Assembly (NCBI GenBank): GCA_041477005.1 | Contig: JBGOUJ010000290.1 | Location: 1-9,367, forward strand | From: JBGOUJ01 sp041477005 | GTDB taxonomy: Bacteria; Acidobacteriota; Terriglobia; Bryobacterales; JACQDG01 | Direction: 5' to 3' | Length of the DNA stretch: 9,367 nucleotides | In this document: positions 4,990 to 9,367 of the stretch, one piece after another | Position numbering within the stretch: position 1 is the first letter of the stretch | How the letters are laid out: each line of letters begins with the position of its first letter | Position numbers and translations under genes: made by a program | Notes under the pieces: model-generated | Seen by the model: the letters and a program-made list of their open reading frames with translations, nothing else | Databases searched by the model: none | Told to the model about the DNA's origin: nothing

Positions 4990-5898
4990 ATGTCGAAGCG
5001 TTCACCAAACTATTCCGGGTCCACCGCCCTCACTCACATTTTGAGTGTGGATGTCGAGGATTACTTTCAGGTAGAGGCGTTTGCCTCCGCGGTTCCGCGG
5101 CAGTCCTGGGACCAGTGGCCGTCCCGGGTCGCCGACAACACCCGCCGGATCCTCGATCTGTTCGATCAGCACCAAGTCAAGGCTACCTTTTTCTTTCTGG
5201 GCTGGGTCGCCGACCGGTTTCCGGCGCTGGTTCGGGAAGCCCGAGAGCGCGGCCATGAGATCGGCTGCCACAGCTACTGGCACCGGCCCGTTTACAGCCT
5301 GACGCCGGAGCAGTTCCGCGCGGACACGCGAGCCGCCCGCAACGTCATCGAGCAAGCCGGCGGAGTGCGGGTGCTCGGCTATCGAGCCCCCAGTTGGTCG
5401 ATCACGACCGAGTGCCTCTGGGCGCTCGACATCCTTGCGGAAGAGGGATTTGTCTATAGCTCCAGCATCTACCCGATCCGGCACGATCTGTACGGCATAC
5501 CGAATGCGGAGCGCTTCGCCTACACGCACTCCTGCGCCAACGGTTTGTCGCTGAAGGAATTTCCGCCGGCCACGGTGCGGCGTCTCGGCCGGAATTGGCC
5601 GGCCGCCGGCGGCGGATACCTGCGGATTCTGCCGCTGTCTTATACGCGCTGGGCGTTCCGGTGTTTCGAGCAGAAGGACCGGCAGCCGGTTGTGGTCTAC
5701 TTTCACCCCTGGGAGATCGATCCGCAGCAGCCCAGAATCCAGGGGACGCTGAGATCCCGCTTTCGCCATTACACCAACCTCGCGGCGATGGAGGCCAAGC
5801 TGGTGTCTCTGCTAAGTGATTATTCCTTCCAGCCTTTCTGCGATCTGCTGGCCTCGGAACGGGAGCAGGTCCTGCCCGCGACGGCTTCCGCCGGATAA
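4990..5898 (+). CDS. NodB-type polysaccharide deacetylase, XrtA/PEP-CTERM locus subfamily
   Basis: A 302-residue carbohydrate esterase family 4-like enzyme expected to remove N-acetyl groups from the EPS or its precursor. The first catalytic motif is SVDVEDYF (19-26), in which Asp21 and Asp24 occupy the usual aspartate positions; the DVEDYF form is characteristic of the PEP-CTERM-locus subfamily. The metal-ligand motif HSYWH supplies His94 and His98. YRAPSWSI (131-138) is the third motif, GGGYLRILP (207-215) a substrate-loop motif and YFHPWEID (237-244) contains a likely catalytic His. The length is near that of the subfamily, which has an extra C-terminal region beyond the NodB core. I see no signal peptide, suggesting cytoplasmic action or export by another route. 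ATG 4990 is the only good start ahead of the first motif; it has no clear Shine-Dalgarno and a hairpin sits just upstream. The next gene begins 10 nt after its stop. Confidence 0.92.
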   Translation: MSKRSPNYSGSTALTHILSVDVEDYFQVEAFASAVPRQSWDQWPSRVADNTRRILDLFDQHQVKATFFFLGWVADRFPALVREARERGHEIGCHSYWHRPVYSLTPEQFRADTRAARNVIEQAGGVRVLGYRAPSWSITTECLWALDILAEEGFVYSSSIYPIRHDLYGIPNAERFAYTHSCANGLSLKEFPPATVRRLGRNWPAAGGGYLRILPLSYTRWAFRCFEQKDRQPVVVYFHPWEIDPQQPRIQGTLRSRFRHYTNLAAMEAKLVSLLSDYSFQPFCDLLASEREQVLPATASAG

Positions 5899-5908
5899 GA
5901 GACGTTAG

Positions 5909-6676
5909 ATGATCCTGGCGTATCACGAAATCGTGCCGGCCGAGTCGGCTTACCGCTACAGCGTGGCCGCGGCCCAATTCGAGGCCCATCTGCGGCTGCT
6001 CGCCGACCTTCGAGAGAAAGGCGAGGCGGCGAAGCTGCTTCCGCAGCTCACCTTCGATGACGGTCATGCCTCTCACCATCGTTACGGATTGCCCCTTCTC
6101 GAGAAGTACTCTTGCCGGGCCGTCTTCTTCGTAACGGCGGGCTGGATCGGGACGCGGCCGGCCTATATGAGCTGGGCTCAGTTGAAGGAGATGGTCGCGC
6201 TGGGGCAGGAGGTGCAGTCGCACGCTTGGTCGCACAAATTTCTGACTCACTGCGCCCGGCCGGAGCTCGAGGAGGAAGTGCGGCGGGCCAAACAGACGCT
6301 GGAGGACGGCTTGGGGATTGCGGTGGAGGCGCTGGCGGCGCCCGGCGGCCGATGGGATGACCGGGTGCTCGAGGCTTGCGCGGCCGCGGGTTACAAGCGC
6401 GTCTACGTGTCCGAGCCTTGGCTCGGTCCCGAGCAAAGGAAGGGCGTCGAGTTGGCCGGCCGCTGGATGGTCGAGCGGAACATGGACACCGGGCGGTTGC
6501 GCTCCTTGCTCGATCTCGCGGGCGGCTCTCTGTTGCTGGCTCGCGCCCGTCACCGCCTGAAGCGCACGGTCCGGACGGCGCTGGGCGACCGGATGTATCA
6601 CCGGCTCTGGAGCCGCCTCGCCGCTCAAGGCGAGCGGGAGGCAATCGACAAAGCCTACACGAGCCGGTCGCTGTAG
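5909..6676 (+). CDS. Second polysaccharide deacetylase family protein (NodB-like)
   Basis: A 255-residue CE4-like protein, distinct from its upstream neighbour. LAYHEIVP (3-10) is the typical N-terminal strand of this group. LTFDDGHASHH (47-57) is the classic TFDDG motif with Asp50/Asp51. HAWSH supplies His105 and His109 as metal ligands. APGGRWDD (144-151) replaces the common RPPYG-type motif. ATG 5909 lies 10 nt after the previous stop, so the two deacetylases are probably co-translated. There is no signal peptide or membrane segment. The C-terminal 60 residues are basic and helical, with LGDRMYHRLWSRL near the end, and lie beyond the NodB core. The exact substrate is unknown; the glycosyltransferases that follow suggest an EPS sugar or lipid-linked intermediate. 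A role in cell-wall peptidoglycan deacetylation is possible but less supported by context. Confidence 0.88.
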   Translation: MILAYHEIVPAESAYRYSVAAAQFEAHLRLLADLREKGEAAKLLPQLTFDDGHASHHRYGLPLLEKYSCRAVFFVTAGWIGTRPAYMSWAQLKEMVALGQEVQSHAWSHKFLTHCARPELEEEVRRAKQTLEDGLGIAVEALAAPGGRWDDRVLEACAAAGYKRVYVSEPWLGPEQRKGVELAGRWMVERNMDTGRLRSLLDLAGGSLLLARARHRLKRTVRTALGDRMYHRLWSRLAAQGEREAIDKAYTSRSL

Positions 6677-6690
6677 CGGGATTTTCCTTC

Positions 6691-6694
6691 AGGA
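6691..6694 (+). promoter_or_regulatory. Shine-Dalgarno fixing the GT4 start
   Basis: AGGA lies 5 nt before ATG 6700. The frame is open back to 6376 inside the deacetylase gene, but the glycosyltransferase fold begins directly at this ATG (MVVLQLISSEGYYGAE), so this site and start are preferred. Confidence 0.6.
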
Positions 6695-6699
6695 ATTGC

Positions 6700-7887
6700 A
6701 TGGTCGTTCTGCAGCTCATCAGCAGCGAGGGATATTACGGCGCCGAAAACGTGCTGGTGAACCTGGCCGGCTCGCTCGAGAAGATGGGGTGCCGCAGTAT
6801 TGTGGGCGTCTTTCGCAACGCGCACCGGCCGCACGTCGAGGTGGCCACCCATGCTCAGAACCGAGGCCTGCACGTGGAGATTATTTCCTGCCGGGGCAAA
6901 GCGGACCGGAAAGCAGTGGACCGGATCCGTCAGTGCATCCGGGACCACAGCGTGGATCTGGTTCATATGCATGGCTACAAGGCGGACTTGTATGGTTATG
7001 CGGCGGCGCGGGATCTCGGCAGGCCGGTGATTGCGACTTACCACATCGACTGGCCCGACCGGGGCATCGCCCTGCGCGTCTATCACGTCCTCGACCGGCT
7101 GGTGGTGAGGCGCTTTGACCGCATCGTGGCGGTGTCTGACAAGATCGCCCGCTCCTTGCAACGCTCCGGCGTTCCGCGAGAAAAGGTCACCACGATTCCT
7201 AACGGCATCGACCTCTCCGCCTTTGCCCGGCCTGCTTCCGGCGTTCCCATATCGGACCGGCCGGGGCGGGTGGTCGGGCTGGTCGGCCGTCTGACGCCGC
7301 AAAAAGGCCCGGAGTATTTCCTGCGCGCGGCGCGGTCTGTCTTGGACGCTCTTCCGGATGTCGTTTTCGCCTTCATCGGCGGCGGGCCGGAGCGCGAGAG
7401 ACTGGAGGCGCTGAGCCGGGAGCTGGGAATCGAGCGGAGCGTGGTGTTTGCCGGGCAGCGCAACGATATGCCCGCCGTCTACGCTTCCCTGGACCTGGTC
7501 GTTCTTCCCTCGATCAACGAGGGCCTGCCGATGGCGCTGATCGAGGCGCTGGCGGCGAGAAGGCCTGTGGTCGCCACCCGGGTGGGCGCGGTGCCGGAGC
7601 TCATTGAGCACGAGCGCACGGGTCTGCTCGTGGAGCCGCGGGACGTCGCCGGCTTGCAGGCTGCGATCCGGCGGCTCCTGACCGACTCCGAGCTTGGGCG
7701 GCGGCTGGGCGAGAACGGCCACGTTCTGGTCAACCAACGATTTTCAGCCGAGGCGATGGCGCAGAGCTATCTCAGCCTGTACCTGGATGTTCTAAAGAAA
7801 GACGCCGCGGCCGGAATCCCGTGGCCGGCTCGCCAAGTGGACCGTTCCAAAGGCGCAGATCATGAATGCAGTGCAAGGGCCCTCTGA
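6700..7887 (+). CDS. GT4-family glycosyltransferase (GT-B fold)
   Basis: A 395-residue retaining glycosyltransferase expected to add a sugar from a nucleotide donor to a lipid-linked EPS intermediate at the inner face of the membrane. The N-terminal Rossmann half begins at once with VLQLISSEGYYGAENVLVNLA (3-23), holding the glycine-rich acceptor loop. VDLVHMHGYKAD (85-96) is the typical second motif. IPNGIDLSAF (166-175) marks the domain linker. The C-terminal half has VGLVGRLTPQKGPEYFL (192-208) and AFIGGGPERERLE (224-236). The E-x7-E signature is NEGLPMALIEA, with Glu274 and Glu282. VGAVPELIEHERTGLLVEP (295-313) completes the donor site. The length is normal for the family. The last 25 residues are non-conserved and their coding end overlaps the next gene by 26 nt. 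No membrane segment is seen. Donor and acceptor cannot be read from the sequence. Confidence 0.93.
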   Translation: MVVLQLISSEGYYGAENVLVNLAGSLEKMGCRSIVGVFRNAHRPHVEVATHAQNRGLHVEIISCRGKADRKAVDRIRQCIRDHSVDLVHMHGYKADLYGYAAARDLGRPVIATYHIDWPDRGIALRVYHVLDRLVVRRFDRIVAVSDKIARSLQRSGVPREKVTTIPNGIDLSAFARPASGVPISDRPGRVVGLVGRLTPQKGPEYFLRAARSVLDALPDVVFAFIGGGPERERLEALSRELGIERSVVFAGQRNDMPAVYASLDLVVLPSINEGLPMALIEALAARRPVVATRVGAVPELIEHERTGLLVEPRDVAGLQAAIRRLLTDSELGRRLGENGHVLVNQRFSAEAMAQSYLSLYLDVLKKDAAAGIPWPARQVDRSKGADHECSARAL

Positions 7888-8938
7888 CCGGGGAGCCATC
7901 CTGAGCCAGGGCGCCGCGAGCCAAAGCGCGGCCGGCGGCCGCTGTGCGTTCTCGGTGATTGTCCCGGCGCTCGACGAGGAAAACGTCATCGGCCGATGCC
8001 TGGAGGCGCTGGCCCGCATGGATTATCCACGGGACGACTTCGAAGTGATCCTCGTGGACAATGGCTCGACGGACCGGACGGTGGAGATTGCCGAATCCTT
8101 CCAGTCTTCTCTGAACTTGAGCATTCTGCAAAAAAGGAACGTCCATATCTCCGCCCTCCGAAACTTCGGGGCGGCAGCGGCGCAGGGCGATGTGCTGGCA
8201 TTTCTCGATGCGGACTGTCTCGCGCCGGCCGACTGGCTGAGCCGGGCCGCCGCTTTGTTCCGGACGGAGGGCGGCGGGGTAATGGGGGCGCCCTACTTGA
8301 TCCCCGGCGATTCCACTTGGGTGGCCCGCTGCTGGTATGCGCGCGAGCAGCAAAAGAAGAAACGAGGGCCGGTCTCCTACGTACCGGGGGGAGACCTACT
8401 GGTGAGCCGCGAGGATTTTTCCCGGGTCGGCGGGTTTGACGAAACGCTCGAGACCAACGAGGACTATGAATTCTGCCAGCGTATGATCGCGGCGGGCTGC
8501 TCGGTCCGGGCGTTCCCCGAGATCGCCGTCGTGCACCTGGGCACGCCCCAGACGCTGGGCGCCTTTTACCGGAAGCAGCGCTGGCACGGCACGCACGTGT
8601 TCCGGGTCTTCCTGCGCGATATCTCCCGGATGCGGAACGCCAAGCCCGTCTTCTTCGCTTTTTACACCCTGTTGTGTTTGGCGGGCGTGGCCCTGGGGGC
8701 GGTCGCAGCGGCCGTTTTCGGGCGATGGGAAGTTCTGGCCGCCTCTCTAGCCGCGATGCTGGCCGCTGCTCTGGCGCTCGGTTCCCGGGAGGCCGCGCCG
8801 CCGCGATCCTGGTCCGGCGTGCTTCGCCTGGCGCTGATGTTCCTGACGTTCGGCATCGCGCGGGCCGCGTGTCTGTTGGATTTCAAAACAGCCTCGATGA
8901 AAGCCATACCGCTTCCGGCAGGCAAGATGCATGAGTGA
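7862..8938 (+). CDS. GT2-family glycosyltransferase with C-terminal membrane segments
   Basis: A 358-residue inverting glycosyltransferase of the GT-A fold. After about 28 low-complexity residues the fold starts at FSVIVPALDEEN (30-41). ILVDNGSTDRT (63-73) is the nucleotide-binding strand and loop. The DxD metal motif is FLDADC, with Asp116 and Asp118. VPGGDLLVSREDF (174-186) and GGFDE (190-194) are acceptor-side motifs, and NEDYEF (199-204) supplies the ED catalytic-base position. QRWHG (239-243) resembles the Q/R-x-x-R-W region. Three hydrophobic helices follow (about 262-283, 289-307 and 319-338), anchoring it to the inner membrane. The start lies inside the end of the GT4 gene (26-nt overlap, different frame), suggesting translational coupling; AAGG is about 8 nt before the ATG. 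The stop overlaps the next start in ATGAGTGA. The substrate is unknown. Confidence 0.92.
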   Translation: MNAVQGPSDRGAILSQGAASQSAAGGRCAFSVIVPALDEENVIGRCLEALARMDYPRDDFEVILVDNGSTDRTVEIAESFQSSLNLSILQKRNVHISALRNFGAAAAQGDVLAFLDADCLAPADWLSRAAALFRTEGGGVMGAPYLIPGDSTWVARCWYAREQQKKKRGPVSYVPGGDLLVSREDFSRVGGFDETLETNEDYEFCQRMIAAGCSVRAFPEIAVVHLGTPQTLGAFYRKQRWHGTHVFRVFLRDISRMRNAKPVFFAFYTLLCLAGVALGAVAAAVFGRWEVLAASLAAMLAAALALGSREAAPPRSWSGVLRLALMFLTFGIARAACLLDFKTASMKAIPLPAGKMHE

Positions 8939-9367
8939 AATCCGAACCCTCTACCGGCACCTGTCCCACTACTTCGCCGGACGTGTGGCCGTGATGATGT
9001 TGGGGTTCGTCTCGTTCCCGGTGTTCACGCGGGCGTTCTCGGTCGCCGACTATGGCGTGATCAACCTCATCATGAAAATCGTGCTGATGGTGACGGTCTT
9101 CTCGAAGCTCGGCATCCATAACTCGGTCCTGCGATTCTATGAGCAGCACGCCGTTTCGCCCGATCGCAGCGCCCTGCGGAAATACTACTCGACCCTCTTT
9201 TTCGGAACGCTGCTGGCCGCCCTGGGGATCGCTCTGCTGTTTGCGGCGGGAGCGTGGTGTCTGCCGAAGCCGTTGATTTCGGCGCCCTTGCGACCGCTGC
9301 TGGGCTTCGCCGCGCTGCTGACCTTCACCAGCGCCATGCGGTCCGTGCTGACCGGCTTCTTCCGGGC
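8931..9367 (+). CDS. Wzx-like oligosaccharide flippase, 3' end outside window
   Basis: The frame opens at ATG 8931 and runs without a stop to the right edge, giving 145 residues. The translation begins MSEIRTLYRHLSHYF, followed by a hydrophobic helix (residues about 16-32), then FPVFTRAFSVADYGVINLIM, the conserved early region of Polysacc_synt/MATE-like flippases in which a first helix ends in TR and is followed by xxDYG. A further helix lies at about 45-60, VLRFYEQH resembles the loop after it, and more hydrophobic stretches follow (about 90-108 and 118-136). Such proteins move lipid-linked repeat units across the inner membrane; full family members have about 400-500 residues and 12-14 helices, so roughly a third is present. 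The start overlaps the GT2 stop by 8 nt, as expected in one operon. The annotation rests on the partial translation. Confidence 0.85.
   Translation, partial: MSEIRTLYRHLSHYFAGRVAVMMLGFVSFPVFTRAFSVADYGVINLIMKIVLMVTVFSKLGIHNSVLRFYEQHAVSPDRSALRKYYSTLFFGTLLAALGIALLFAAGAWCLPKPLISAPLRPLLGFAALLTFTSAMRSVLTGFFR

Noticed and set aside
5402..6628. 408-codon open frame on the - strand, with similar long ones at 6655-7737 and 960-2024
   Set aside because: These lie opposite well-supported genes, have Arg/Pro/Gln-rich unconserved translations and are typical antisense shadows in high-GC DNA.
6376..6699. N-terminal extension of the GT4 protein, inside the second deacetylase gene
   Set aside because: The extension is Arg/Gly-rich out-of-frame translation of the deacetylase; the GT-B fold starts exactly at ATG 6700.
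1..9367. CRISPR arrays, tRNA or rRNA genes, insertion sequences, phage or defence genes
   Set aside because: No regularly spaced repeats, cloverleaf-like segments, transposase motifs or terminal inverted repeats were found; nearly all the sequence is accounted for by one pathway's genes.

Overview
The window is a high-GC bacterial stretch in which every recognisable gene lies on the + strand. It looks like one side of an exopolysaccharide (EPS) synthesis and export locus of the kind that accompanies exosortase/PEP-CTERM protein sorting. The likeliest host is an Acidobacteriota member. Reasons are the PEP-CTERM tail ending in a GSGLIGLAG-type helix and RRR, the chain-length protein with a VPEKPFKPQRG-type junction, and the short tyrosine autokinase ending in a Tyr cluster. 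This assignment comes from memory of family appearance, not a search; other PEP-CTERM-bearing phyla remain possible.

Layout. (1) 1-654 is the 3' part of a secreted PEP-CTERM protein, open to the left edge. (2) 655-941 has no convincing gene; it holds weak hairpins, an 11-bp tandem repeat and a possible 24-codon leader ORF. (3) 942-4552 is the EPS assembly-control module: a Wzz/GumC-type chain-length protein, an ExeA-like AAA ATPase and a cytoplasmic BY-type tyrosine autokinase. (4) 4553-4986 is a regulatory interlude: an inverted plus direct repeat cluster, a small XRE-type helix-turn-helix gene, and a tight GC hairpin just before the next start codon. (5) 4990-6676 encodes two tandem NodB-type polysaccharide deacetylases of different subfamilies. 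(6) 6700-9367 encodes a GT4 glycosyltransferase, a membrane-anchored GT2 glycosyltransferase and the start of a Wzx-like flippase, cut by the right edge.

Inferred joint role: the glycosyltransferases build a lipid-linked repeat unit on the inner face, and the flippase turns it over. The chain-length protein, controlled by the autokinase and probably the ATPase, sets polymer length and links to export, and the deacetylases trim acetyl groups from the polymer or its precursor. The PEP-CTERM protein is a probable sorted surface client. No exosortase, outer-membrane export channel, Wzy polymerase or priming transferase is present in this window. Close spacing and overlaps (2, 23, -26 and -8 nt between several neighbours) point to operon transcription, with the repeat cluster before the HTH gene as the most plausible internal control point.

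Most of this is a recognisable pathway. The least explained parts are the repeat cluster at 4596-4636, the start-proximal hairpin at 4964-4982 and the nine-C tract inside the ATPase gene.
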